Origin: Verrucomicrobiota bacterium
GTDB lineage: Bacteria > Verrucomicrobiota > Verrucomicrobiia > Limisphaerales > SIBE01
Length of the DNA: 34,220 nucleotides
Assembly: GCA_016871535.1 (NCBI GenBank)
Contig: VHCZ01000042.1
Location: 1 to 34,220, forward strand
Direction of reading: 5' to 3'
Below the pieces are notes generated by a model, which did no database searches, was not told the DNA's origin, and was given only the letters and a program-made list of their open reading frames with translations. A program made the position numbers and the translations under genes. Positions 20,629 through 28,526 of this stretch are shown here, one piece after another; the stretch's first letter is position 1, and the number at the start of each line of letters is the position of its first letter.

Positions 20629-22200
20629 ATGCCGCAACCGAACCAGATTCGCGCCGTCGTTTTCGACATGGACGGCGTGCTGACGGATTCCGAACCGCTC
20701 ATCAACGAGGCGGCGGTTCGGATGTTTCACGAAAGGGGACTCGCCGTTCAGCCCGAGGATTTCCTCCCGTTCATCGGCACCGGCGAGGATCGCTACCTCG
20801 GGGGCGTCGCTGAGAAATACCGCTTCCCTCTCGACCTGGCCGCCGGGAAACGGCGCACCTACGAAATCTATCTGGAACTGGTGCCGGCGCGCCTTCAGGC
20901 GTTTCCCGGCGCGGTGAGTCTCGTCCAATCGTGCCGGGCCGCCGGACTCAAAGTCGCCGTCGCCTCCAGCGCCGACCGCATCAAAATCGAAGCGAACCTT
21001 CGCAAGATCGGGCTGCCTCCGGACCAATGGGACGCCCTCGTCTGCGCGGAGGACGTGAAATTCAAAAAGCCCGCGGCCGACATTTTTCTGGCTGCGGCGG
21101 CCAAGCTCCAAGTTGCGCCTTCCGATTGCGTGGTCATCGAGGATGCCGTCAACGGCGTGCAAGCCGCGAAGGCTGCGGGCATGCGTTGCGTCGCCGTGGC
21201 GCAAAGTTTCGGCGCGGAAACATTGCAGAAGGCGGATCTGATCAAGGCGCGGATTGCGGACGTTTCGATTGCCGAATTGAAGGGGGACTTGCCGGTGCCA
21301 TCCCCACCCCTTCACCCTTTCCATGAACCGTCTTCTCGGACTGTGGCCTTTAGTCCGCTTCAATGCTCGCCTGCAGAGAGTGGGCCGAAACAGCCTAGAG
21401 GCGGCGGTCCGCGCGGGTTTCGGTTCGAGGGCCGTGCGCACGGCTGGGAGGCCGTGGAAGCTTCTCAGGAGGAGAATTTGGCCATCGAACCTTGGGGTTT
21501 TTGGGCGAGCCTGGGACTGACTTTGGTCATCGGCGTGGGAGTGATTCTCACGCAAGTGGCCATTACGTTTGCCTGGTTGTTCGTCGCGGGCTTGCTCGGA
21601 CAAAGGGCGGCGTTGGAGGGCATCGAGTCGAACGGGCTTTTCCTGGCCGTGGCCACGTGCGCCACCGCGCCGGTCGCCATCGGGCTGGCCTGGGTGTTTG
21701 CCGCCGCTCGCCGGACGCTTCCGGTCTCGGATTATCTTGGGTTGAAGCCGGTGACAGGCCGCGCGTTGTTTCGTTGGAGCCTTGCGCTGGGCGCCGTCAT
21801 GGTGGCGAGCGACGGCCTCACGTCGCTGCTGGGCCGCCCGATTGTGCCGGAGTTCATGCGCGACGCCTATCAAACCGCCGGCTTCGCGCCTTTGCTCTGG
21901 CTCGCGGTCATCGTGGCTGCGCCTTTGGGCGAAGAGACGCTCTTTCGCGGATTCCTCTTCCAAGGCCTGGCGCATTCGAGAATCGGCGGCTGGGGCGCGA
22001 TCCTTTTGACATCCGCCGTCTGGGCCGCCATTCATCTGCAATACGACCTTTACGGCATGGCAACGATCTTCGTGGCGGGGCTGCTGTTAGGCTACGCGCG
22101 ACTCAAGACCGGTTCGCTGTATGCGGCCATCTTCATGCACGCGCTGATGAATCTGATCGCCACGATCCAGGTCGCTGTGTGGCATCGGCTCATCGGGTGA
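20629..22200 (+). CDS. HAD phosphatase fused to CPBP protease through a translated repeat
   Basis: A 523-residue frame made of two normally separate proteins. Residues about 1-225 are a HAD hydrolase of the beta-phosphoglucomutase/phosphatase type: nucleophile D13 and acid D15 in FDMDGVLTDSE, Ser in VASSADR, Lys in KFKKPAADIF, and acidic VIEDAVNG. Residues about 284-523 are a CPBP-family intramembrane protease with several hydrophobic helices, EETLFRG (E435, E436, R440), H469 and H504. Between them, residues about 231-279 are the translation of interspersed repeat R4. A strong Shine-Dalgarno AGGAGG (21467-21472) stands five bases before TTG 21478, so the CPBP part could also be made separately as a 240-residue protein. 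Originally there were probably two genes. Confidence 0.8.
   Translation: MPQPNQIRAVVFDMDGVLTDSEPLINEAAVRMFHERGLAVQPEDFLPFIGTGEDRYLGGVAEKYRFPLDLAAGKRRTYEIYLELVPARLQAFPGAVSLVQSCRAAGLKVAVASSADRIKIEANLRKIGLPPDQWDALVCAEDVKFKKPAADIFLAAAAKLQVAPSDCVVIEDAVNGVQAAKAAGMRCVAVAQSFGAETLQKADLIKARIADVSIAELKGDLPVPSPPLHPFHEPSSRTVAFSPLQCSPAESGPKQPRGGGPRGFRFEGRAHGWEAVEASQEENLAIEPWGFWASLGLTLVIGVGVILTQVAITFAWLFVAGLLGQRAALEGIESNGLFLAVATCATAPVAIGLAWVFAAARRTLPVSDYLGLKPVTGRALFRWSLALGAVMVASDGLTSLLGRPIVPEFMRDAYQTAGFAPLLWLAVIVAAPLGEETLFRGFLFQGLAHSRIGGWGAILLTSAVWAAIHLQYDLYGMATIFVAGLLLGYARLKTGSLYAAIFMHALMNLIATIQVAVWHRLIG
21315..21466 (+). repeat. Interspersed repeat R4, translated between HAD and CPBP domains
   Basis: It begins CCATGAACCG at 21321 and carries the family sequence CGGACTGTGGCCTTTAGTCC and, further on, GGCGGTCCGCGCGGGTTTC, followed by a linker ending GTGGAAGCTTC. 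It is more diverged than R1 and R3. It contains no stop in the HAD frame and removes any stop the HAD gene had. Confidence 0.75.
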
Positions 22201-22273
22201 ATCCGAGAGTTGGCGCGCCACGAATTTGCGGCTGCTTCGGATCGGCGTTGGGATTGGGAATTAGAATTCCTAC

Positions 22274-22498
22274 ATGGACTATTCGAAGATCATTACGATT
22301 GAGCCGGGCAAGCGAAGCGCCAAGCCTTGTATTCGTGGCATGCGCATCACGGTTCAGGACATTCTTGAGTATCTGACCGGAGGCATGACCGAAGCGGAGA
22401 TTCTAGAGGACTTCTCTGAACTCACCCACGATGACATTAAGGCGTGCCTGGCCTTTGCGGCAGATCGTGAGCGGAAACTTTTCGTGGCACCCGCGTGA
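22274..22498 (+). CDS. DUF433-family antitoxin
   Basis: A 74-residue protein of the DUF433 family, small winged-helix-like DNA-binding antitoxins usually paired with DUF5615 PIN-like toxins. The motif KRSAKPCIRGMRITVQDILE is typical, as is GGMTEAEILEDFSELTHDDI. It would neutralise the toxin and repress the operon. Its stop codon overlaps the GTG start of the toxin frame (GTGA at 22495-22498). The toxin is frameshifted here, so this antitoxin may now be solitary. Confidence 0.85.
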   Translation: MDYSKIITIEPGKRSAKPCIRGMRITVQDILEYLTGGMTEAEILEDFSELTHDDIKACLAFAADRERKLFVAPA

Positions 22499-22806
22499 AG
22501 CTTTTGCTGGATGAGAACGTCTCGGATCGTTCAGCAGATTGCTGACTTGTTTCCTGGTTCCACCCACCTAAAGGCCGTTGGCCTCAAGGAAGCCGACGAT
22601 AGCGTTGTTTGGGCGTGGGCGCAGCAGCGTGGGTTTTCGATCGTCTCCAAGGACACGGATTTCTGCCAGAGAGCCGTTGTGTTCGGCTATCCGCCAAAGT
22701 TCATTTGGCTTCGGGTTGGCAATTGTCCGACGAGCTTGATCACAATCCGTCCCTACCGCTTCATGAGCAGAGTTGCCGCTTTGGCCGATGTTGACATTAG
22801 CTGGAT
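22495..22806 (+). pseudogene. Frameshifted DUF5615 PIN-like toxin
   Basis: The GTG at 22495 encodes VKLLLDENVSD and then meets a stop at 22543-22545. One base further, the frame from about 22511 gives RIVQQIADLFPGSTHLKAVG and continues with SIVSKDTDFCQRA and PPKFIWLRVGNCPT, all typical of the DUF5615 family (PIN-like RNase toxins). Together they would make a normal MKLLLDEN...SKDxDF...GNC toxin, so a single-base insertion, or a two-base deletion, near 22522-22530 is inferred. The D of LLLDEN and of SKDTDF are candidate metal-binding acids. The 3' end is uncertain. Sequencing error or programmed frameshifting cannot be excluded. Confidence 0.7.
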
Positions 22807-22844
22807 GCCCGCCAAAAGTAGCTTGATCAATCGCGCTATCACAA

Positions 22845-24584
22845 ATGAATCGCTCATCATCAACGCTGGTTTGTGTTCTGGCCGCCCTGGCTTCACCGAA
22901 TTTTGCATCGGTCCAGGCGCAAGAAAAAGTGGACTTCACGCAGCACATCAAGCCGATCCTGGAAACAAGCTGTTTGAGTTGCCACGGGCCCGAGAAGCCC
23001 AAAGGCCGCCTTCGGCTCGACACCCGGAGCGGAGCGATCAAGGGCGGGGATAACGGCACGTCGCTGGTCCCCGGCAAGCCGGATGAAAGCCCGCTCTACA
23101 AGCTCACGATTTTGCCAGCCGACGACGATGCCTTGATGCCGCCCCCGTCCAAAGGCGGCCCCTTGCCCAAGGACAAGACCGAGCTTCTCCGCCGATGGAT
23201 CGAGCAAGGGGCGGTTTGGCCGGACTCCATCACCTTGGCGGTGGCGCGGAAAATTGATTTCGTGAGAGATATCCAACCAATCCTCGAATTCTCCTGCGTG
23301 AGCTGCCATCGGGAAGGCCACGATGACGGCGGGCTGCGGTTGGACACGAAGGAATGGGCGTTCAAAGGCGGGGACAATGGTCCGGCGCTCAATCCGGGAA
23401 AACCACTGTCCAGCCCGCTTTATACCACCACCGTCCTGCGCTCCGATCACGAGTTCTTGATGCCGCCAAAGTCTAAGGGCGGCCCCTTGCCGGCGGACAA
23501 GTTGGACCTTTTGTGGGATTGGATCATGCAAGGCGCAGCCTGGCCGGACGGAATCAAGCTCGTTCCCCGCAAGGCCGAGCAAGCCGCGACCGAAGATTTG
23601 GAGACGGTGAACGCGATTCACCAGGCGATCCTGGCCAAGCTCGACGTGACGAACCAGACTCAGATGAAGATTTACACCGACAAGATTTCCGGAACGGACG
23701 TCACGTTCGACATGGTGCCGATCCTGGGCGGCGAATTCGTCATGGGCAGTCCGGAAAAAGAACGCGGCCGCAAGCCGGACGAAGGTCCGCAACACCGCGT
23801 TGCCATCGAGCCGTTCTGGATGGGCAAACACGAGGTGACCTGGAATGAGTACGAGTTGTTCATGTATCCGGAGGAAGAAAAGAAGATCCGCGCGCTCCGC
23901 CAATACAACCCGGCGCAATTTCCGGGCGCCGACGCCGTCAGCCGTCCCACGGCTCCGTACGTGGAGATGAGCTTCGGCATGGGCAAGGACGGTTTCCCCG
24001 CCATCAGCATGACGCAGCACGCGGCGAACAAATATTGCCAGTGGCTGAGCGCGAAGACGGGCCGCTTTTATCGGTTGCCCACCGAAGCGGAATGGGAGTA
24101 CGCCTGCCGCGCCGGCACGACGACGGCGTACTTCTTCGGCGACGATTCCGCGAAGCGGGGCGATTACGCGTGGTTTGTGGACAACAGCGATGGCAAGTAC
24201 CAAAAGATCGGCAAGAAGAAGCCGAACCCCTGGGGCCTTCACGACATGCACGGAAACATTGCGGAATGGACCCTGGACCAGCACGACCCGGATTACTACA
24301 AGCAGTTCGTGAGCACGCTGGCTGCGAGCCCATGGAACAAGGCGACCAAGCCATATCCGCACGTGGCACGCGGCGGTTCCTGGGATGACGAACCCGAACA
24401 ACTGCGCAGCGCCGCGCGCCGGGCTTCGGACCGAAGCTGGAAGCAGCAGGATCCGCAATTGCCCAAGAGCATCTGGTATCTGACCGACGCCCAATTCATC
24501 GGCTTCCGCGTGATTCGGCCGCTCAAAGTCCCCCCGCCGGAGGAGCTATCTAAGTATTGGACAAGCGGCGTTGAAAAAGATTAA
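22845..24584 (+). CDS. Exported PSCyt cytochrome c - SUMF1 domain fusion
   Basis: A 579-residue exported protein with a Sec signal peptide (ending near AQA-less SVQAQ, about residue 26). Two planctomycete-type cytochrome c domains follow, with heme motifs CLSCH (C43, C46, H47) and CVSCH (C151, C154, H155), each followed by the LRLDT, GGDNG and LMPP-GGPLP pattern. Residues about 290-565 are a SUMF1/formylglycine-generating-type fold ([52 protein letters not shown]). The region where true formylglycine enzymes hold active-site cysteines reads [13 protein letters not shown] here, so catalysis is doubtful and a binding role is more likely. It precedes the Tat oxidoreductase by 102 bases, possibly in one operon. 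Confidence 0.85.
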   Translation: MNRSSSTLVCVLAALASPNFASVQAQEKVDFTQHIKPILETSCLSCHGPEKPKGRLRLDTRSGAIKGGDNGTSLVPGKPDESPLYKLTILPADDDALMPPPSKGGPLPKDKTELLRRWIEQGAVWPDSITLAVARKIDFVRDIQPILEFSCVSCHREGHDDGGLRLDTKEWAFKGGDNGPALNPGKPLSSPLYTTTVLRSDHEFLMPPKSKGGPLPADKLDLLWDWIMQGAAWPDGIKLVPRKAEQAATEDLETVNAIHQAILAKLDVTNQTQMKIYTDKISGTDVTFDMVPILGGEFVMGSPEKERGRKPDEGPQHRVAIEPFWMGKHEVTWNEYELFMYPEEEKKIRALRQYNPAQFPGADAVSRPTAPYVEMSFGMGKDGFPAISMTQHAANKYCQWLSAKTGRFYRLPTEAEWEYACRAGTTTAYFFGDDSAKRGDYAWFVDNSDGKYQKIGKKKPNPWGLHDMHGNIAEWTLDQHDPDYYKQFVSTLAASPWNKATKPYPHVARGGSWDDEPEQLRSAARRASDRSWKQQDPQLPKSIWYLTDAQFIGFRVIRPLKVPPPEELSKYWTSGVEKD

Positions 24585-24686
24585 TTTCGCGGGGTTCCAG
24601 GAAGCACCGATGGACTCGAATCCTCTTGACCCGGATCAACGTCAAATCGGTTTGTATGTGAGACGTAAGCCCATTCAAAAGACATC

Positions 24687-26042
24687 ATGAACGAACCAGC
24701 GAAACTCAACGACACGCAACATCCCATGAAAGAATCCTCTCCTATTTCCCGCCGCCAATTCCTGAAAGGCGCCTCGGTCGCCGCCGGCACCGTGGCCGCC
24801 GTCCAATTTCCGTCCGTTAACGCCCAGGCCAGGCAACCCATGAATGCGATCATTATCGGCGTGGGCGGCCGCGGTTCGGGCGCCGGTGGCAATTTCCTCG
24901 AAGCCGGCAAGAACGTCGGCGTCGATGCGAAAATCGTCGCCGTGGCGGACATTTTCCCCAGCCAGGCCCGAGCGGCCGGCGCGCGGTTCAATGTGCCGGA
25001 CGACAAGTGCTTTGGAGGGTTCGACGCTTACATGCGAGCGCTGGAAGTTCCGGGAGTCAATTATGCCGTGATGGCGACGCCGCCCGGATTTCGTCCGGCA
25101 CACTTCAAAGCCTGCATCGAAGCCGGCAAGCATGTCTTCATGGAGAAACCGGTGGCCGTGGACGGTCCCGGCGCGCAGATCGTTTATGCAGCCGGCGAAT
25201 TGGCCAAGAAGAAGGGTTTGAAAGTTGCGGCCGGCACCCAGCGCCGTCACGAGGCCAATTACAACGAGACCATCAAGCGCATCCAGGATGGGATGATCGG
25301 CGACATCGTCGCCTTGCGCGCTTACTGGGTCAATGGCGGCCCGATCTGGCACCGAGGCGAGCGCGGCGAAACCGCGTTGGAGAAACAGGTGTCCAATTGG
25401 TACCATTACATCTGGTTGAGCGGCGATCACATTTGCGAACAGCACGTCCACAACATCGACGTCTGCAACTGGATTATGGGCGGCCACCCAGTGAAATGCT
25501 GGGGCCAGGGCTCCCGCCAGCAACTCGGCAACAAGTCCGGAGAAATCTGGGACAACTTCGACGTTGAATTCGAGTACGCCAACGGCGTCCGCATGTTCAG
25601 CTACTGCGGCCAGATCAAGCGCAACTGGGCGTCGGTGAGCGAAGGGGTCCACGGCACGAACGGCTCGGCCAATCCGGCGAACACGATCTTGTCGAGGAGC
25701 GGCAAGACACTCTTCCGTTTCCGTGAGAAGTTCGTGAGCGGCTACGTCCAGGAGCACATTAACCTGATCAACGCCATTCTGACCGACACCGAGTTGAACG
25801 AGGCCAAGAACGTCACGGACAGCACGCTCACTTGCATCATGGGCCGCGAGGCGGCCTACAGCGGCAGCGCGGTGGAGTGGGACGCAATCCTGAACTCGAA
25901 GTTCGCTTACGGTCCGGAGCAGGTTTACAAGGATTCCTCCAAGATGCAGTGGGGCGATTTCCGCACTTTGCTTCCACCCATGCCAAGCGTTCACGATATC
26001 TTCAAGGATCCGCCCGTGGTTCCCGTCGCGGCGCAGGCGTAA
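24687..26042 (+). CDS. Tat-exported Gfo/Idh/MocA-family oxidoreductase
   Basis: A 451-residue NAD(P)-dependent oxidoreductase. The twin-arginine signal SRRQFLKGASVAAGTVAA predicts folded export, common for this family in Verrucomicrobia and Planctomycetes. The nucleotide-binding stretch IIIGVGGRGSGAGG follows. EAGKHVFMEKPVAVD holds the conserved EKP lysine, and DHICEQHVHNIDVCNW supplies the HNID-type catalytic region. Sugars or polyols are the likely substrates, but the specific one is unknown. ATG 24687 is followed by a second ATG at 24726 that would give a shorter n-region; both are plausible, and neither has a clear ribosome-binding site. It ends before a convergent ApbE gene. Confidence 0.85.
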   Translation: MNEPAKLNDTQHPMKESSPISRRQFLKGASVAAGTVAAVQFPSVNAQARQPMNAIIIGVGGRGSGAGGNFLEAGKNVGVDAKIVAVADIFPSQARAAGARFNVPDDKCFGGFDAYMRALEVPGVNYAVMATPPGFRPAHFKACIEAGKHVFMEKPVAVDGPGAQIVYAAGELAKKKGLKVAAGTQRRHEANYNETIKRIQDGMIGDIVALRAYWVNGGPIWHRGERGETALEKQVSNWYHYIWLSGDHICEQHVHNIDVCNWIMGGHPVKCWGQGSRQQLGNKSGEIWDNFDVEFEYANGVRMFSYCGQIKRNWASVSEGVHGTNGSANPANTILSRSGKTLFRFREKFVSGYVQEHINLINAILTDTELNEAKNVTDSTLTCIMGREAAYSGSAVEWDAILNSKFAYGPEQVYKDSSKMQWGDFRTLLPPMPSVHDIFKDPPVVPVAAQA

Positions 26043-26061
26043 TGGAAGGCCGGATGTAAGA

Positions 26062-26160
26062 AACTCACCCCTTCCCCTCCCAGGAGGGGAGCCGAATAAA
26101 CGCACGCGCTGCCGATGTTTCCCCTCTTGCCCCTCCTGGGTGGGGCGAAGGGGTGGGTTC
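26062..26160. terminator. Inverted repeat, possible bidirectional terminator
   Basis: ACTCACCCCTTCCC...AGGAGGGG (26063-26089) is mirrored by CCCCTCCTGGG...GGGGTGGGTTC (26130-26160) with mismatches and a loop of about 40 bases. It lies between converging genes, which suits a terminator, but there is no U-tract. It also resembles the widespread CTCCC-type intergenic repeat, so this role is an inference. Confidence 0.4.
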
Positions 26161-27202
26161 AGTCCGGATCGAGAAACGACTGAAAAGGTTTCGACTCGTA
26201 CGTTTCGAGCCTCTCCTCCGGACTCCGGACAATTCTCGCCGCAGCTCCGGGAGTTCGATCAATTAACTTCAACCCCTTCTCCGGCCCGAGCACGCTGACG
26301 GCAGTCGCCAGGCTGTCGGCGGTGGTGCTGTCGCGTGCGATGACAGTCACCAGGCTGTGATCGGTCACGCCGACGCCCGTGTGCGGATCGACGAGGTGAG
26401 AGTAACGCACGCCGCCGATCTCCAATCGCTGAGACAAATCGCCGGACGTCGAAATCGCGGCGTGCTTGAGCAGCACGTATCGGTTGGTGGGGGCGTTCGG
26501 CACATCAAGCGTGGCAATTCCGATGCGCCAGCCGGGCCGTCCAGGCGGAGGTTCACCCACGCCAATATCGCCGTCACCCGCGACCAGAGCCCGTTCAATC
26601 CCCTGCGCGCGGAGCACCTTTAGCGCTTCATCCACGGCGTAGCCTTTGGCGATCCCGCCCAAATCGAGGCGCATTCCCGGAACGAGCAGCCGCGCCGTTC
26701 GCGTCCTGGGATTGAGTTGAAGGTTCCGATAACCAACCGCCTTGCGCGCTTCGGCCAGGCGTTTCGGATCGGGGAGTTCGCGAACTCTCCGTGCTCTTCG
26801 CCATAGATTCACGCAAGGGCCGACCGTGACGTCAAACGCGCCACCGGTCCGGCGCGCCAGAGCCTGGGACCGTTCCAGAATCGTCCACAGATCCGGACTC
26901 AACGGCGCCTCGGCTCCCTGGCCCGCCGTCCGGGAGAGGCGGCTCAATTCGCTCTCCGTCTCGTAATCGCTCATGATGGCGTTCAGTTCTTTGATCCGGT
27001 TGAACGCTGCCGCGGCTGCGCCTTCGGCTTTCGACGCGCTCGGCGCATACAGCACGATCCGAAAAGCCACGCCCATTTGCGGCTGGGTGAATTCGTGGCG
27101 AGCCAGAGCAGTTTCCCGAATCGGTGTATTTAAGTGCGTGCACGAACCAAGCGCAGTCAGCATCGCAAGGAACGGAACAAGGCTTGATCGCGGCCTGGCC
27201 AT
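26159..27202 (-). CDS. apbE: ApbE-family FAD:protein FMN transferase lipoprotein
   Basis: A 347-residue flavin transferase that attaches FMN to threonine residues of exported redox proteins. The leader MARPRSSLVPFLAMLTALGSC ends in a lipobox (LGSC), predicting a periplasm-facing lipoprotein. The family motifs are present: TGGAFDVTVGP, LDLGGIAKGYAVD, HLVDPHTG, and TADSLATAVSVLG. The GDGDIGVG region replaces the more usual GGDI pattern. The start at 27202 is chosen because the upstream codons lack similarity and pass through a palindrome (27238-27327). Nearby PSCyt and oxidoreductase genes could provide electron-transfer partners, but no flavinylation target is identified in the window. Confidence 0.88.
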   Translation of the reverse strand: MARPRSSLVPFLAMLTALGSCTHLNTPIRETALARHEFTQPQMGVAFRIVLYAPSASKAEGAAAAAFNRIKELNAIMSDYETESELSRLSRTAGQGAEAPLSPDLWTILERSQALARRTGGAFDVTVGPCVNLWRRARRVRELPDPKRLAEARKAVGYRNLQLNPRTRTARLLVPGMRLDLGGIAKGYAVDEALKVLRAQGIERALVAGDGDIGVGEPPPGRPGWRIGIATLDVPNAPTNRYVLLKHAAISTSGDLSQRLEIGGVRYSHLVDPHTGVGVTDHSLVTVIARDSTTADSLATAVSVLGPEKGLKLIDRTPGAAARIVRSPEERLETYESKPFQSFLDPD

Positions 27203-27237
27203 GAGGGTACCCAACGCGACGAAGCCGCGAGTTAACA

Positions 27238-27327
27238 AACCGCGGATCACGCGGATGGCGCGGATAAGAATCAGACCACCCGATCGGGTTCTGTGCCTAT
27301 CCGCGCCCATCCGCGAAATCTGCGGTT
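27238..27327. repeat. GCGGAT-type inverted repeat
   Basis: AACCGCGGATCACGCGGATG on the left is mirrored by CATCCGCGAAATCTGCGGTT on the right, with arms of about 38 bases and a 14-base loop. It separates the ApbE and PfkB genes. It is one of several spaced mirrored repeats in the window. Confidence 0.65.
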
Positions 27328-27375
27328 CAGAAATCCTTTCAATCTTTCTGATTTTCGACTTCAAAAAGGTGTGGC

Positions 27376-28413
27376 TCAGTCGGCAGAGATCGCTGTCTTT
27401 TTGAGCAAAGCGCGGAGTTCTTGCACGGAGGCCGTTCCCGTCGTCCCCAACTGGTGGATGACAATCGACGCGCCCAGCATCGCCAGCTCCAGGCATTCCC
27501 GCAGCGTGGCGCCTGCGGCCAGGGCCGTGGTGAGATTGGCCGTCACGGCATCTCCAGCGCCAACCACGTCGATCTCGCCGCGCACCGGCAAGGCCGGGAC
27601 GTGCTGAACTTCGCCGCTCGGATCAGCGCCGACGATTCCGCGCTCGGCCACCGTGACAAAGACTCGGCGCCCTTGCTTGCGGGCCAGACCGGCCGCTTGC
27701 TTTTGGATTTTGGCCAGGTCCGTGGTGGCGCGGGCGCGGGTGAGGCGCGCGAGTTCGGCATTGTTCATTTTGAAAACGACCTTGGGAAAATTCCGCAGAC
27801 CGCGCCGGCTGTCCGCCACGATGAGCAGGCCCGGAAACTCGCGCGCGATGCGTTCGATCATTTCCAGGACCTTTTTCGAGACGACGCCGGTGTTGGCCAG
27901 ATCGACCTGGTCCAAAAGAATGAAGGTATCGACGTGTCCGGCCAGATACCAGGCAGCTTGCTGGAGACACTCGATGACCGAGGGCGGCGTCGGCGTCCAA
28001 TTCTTGATGTCCAGGCGGTTCAATTCCACCGGTGGTTCCCCCGGCTCCACGACCAGCGGTTTGGTGTAGGTGAACGTGCGGCGTTGGAACGTGGGCACAA
28101 AATGATCCAATTGCACGCCGTGTTTGCCCTGCAACGCCCGCCGCAGTTCCCAGCCTTCGCCGTCTTCGCCGCAGAAGCCGACCGGAATAATCTCCCTCAA
28201 ACCCAGCGCCACCAGGTTGTTTAGAATGGTTCCCGCGCCGCCAGGTTGAGACCGGACGTTCACGACATTATGGACGGGGAGGCTGGTCTCAATGGAGGTT
28301 TCTTTCCTTCCTGGATCGATCTCCAGATAACGGTCCAGGCAGAAATCTCCAATCACCGCGACTCGAAGCTTCGAGTAGCCGGAGGTTATGGCGTCAAATC
28401 GTTCCACGTTCAT
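27376..28413 (-). CDS. PfkB-family carbohydrate kinase (HldE/RfaE-like)
   Basis: A 345-residue ribokinase-fold sugar kinase. The start MNVERFDAITSGYSKLRVAV at 28413 suits the family. GGAGTILNNLVALG is the first substrate-binding motif, and the C-terminal DVVGAGDAVTANL contains the catalytic aspartate of the GAGD motif. The general similarity is to the kinase domain of heptose-7-phosphate kinase HldE/RfaE, which would be a step in ADP-heptose synthesis for LPS, but the nucleotidyl-transfer domain is absent and other sugars are possible. The upstream open codons (to 28551) overlap the divergent DUF1501 gene and are not favoured. The 113-base gap to that gene must hold both promoters. Confidence 0.8.
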   Translation of the reverse strand: MNVERFDAITSGYSKLRVAVIGDFCLDRYLEIDPGRKETSIETSLPVHNVVNVRSQPGGAGTILNNLVALGLREIIPVGFCGEDGEGWELRRALQGKHGVQLDHFVPTFQRRTFTYTKPLVVEPGEPPVELNRLDIKNWTPTPPSVIECLQQAAWYLAGHVDTFILLDQVDLANTGVVSKKVLEMIERIAREFPGLLIVADSRRGLRNFPKVVFKMNNAELARLTRARATTDLAKIQKQAAGLARKQGRRVFVTVAERGIVGADPSGEVQHVPALPVRGEIDVVGAGDAVTANLTTALAAGATLRECLELAMLGASIVIHQLGTTGTASVQELRALLKKTAISAD

Positions 28414-28526
28414 GCCGGATGCAGAGCAGGGTCTGTTCCCTACAGGAACTTTCATTGTGACGATTGTGACCGGCACCTGCAATTTCAACTTGAAGCGCCG
28501 TGCGTTTCGGCGTTTATTGTGGGCGT

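Noticed and set aside
19038-20705. 555-residue minus-strand open frame opposite the ComM gene
   Set aside because: Antisense shadow of a well-conserved ATPase; no domain is recognisable.
20443-22041. 532-residue minus-strand frame opposite HAD/CPBP
   Set aside because: The plus strand has catalytic motifs for two families; the antisense frame has none.
22511-23053. Toxin-like protein of 180 residues extending into the cytochrome gene
   Set aside because: The last 70 residues overlap the signal peptide and heme region of the next gene in another frame, so the true end is earlier.
22893-24494. 533-residue minus-strand frame opposite the cytochrome-SUMF1 gene
   Set aside because: Shadow frame with no motif, while the plus strand has two CxxCH motifs and a signal peptide.
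24675-26105. 476-residue minus-strand frame opposite the Gfo/Idh/MocA gene
   Set aside because: Shadow frame; the plus strand carries a Tat signal and conserved EKP motif.
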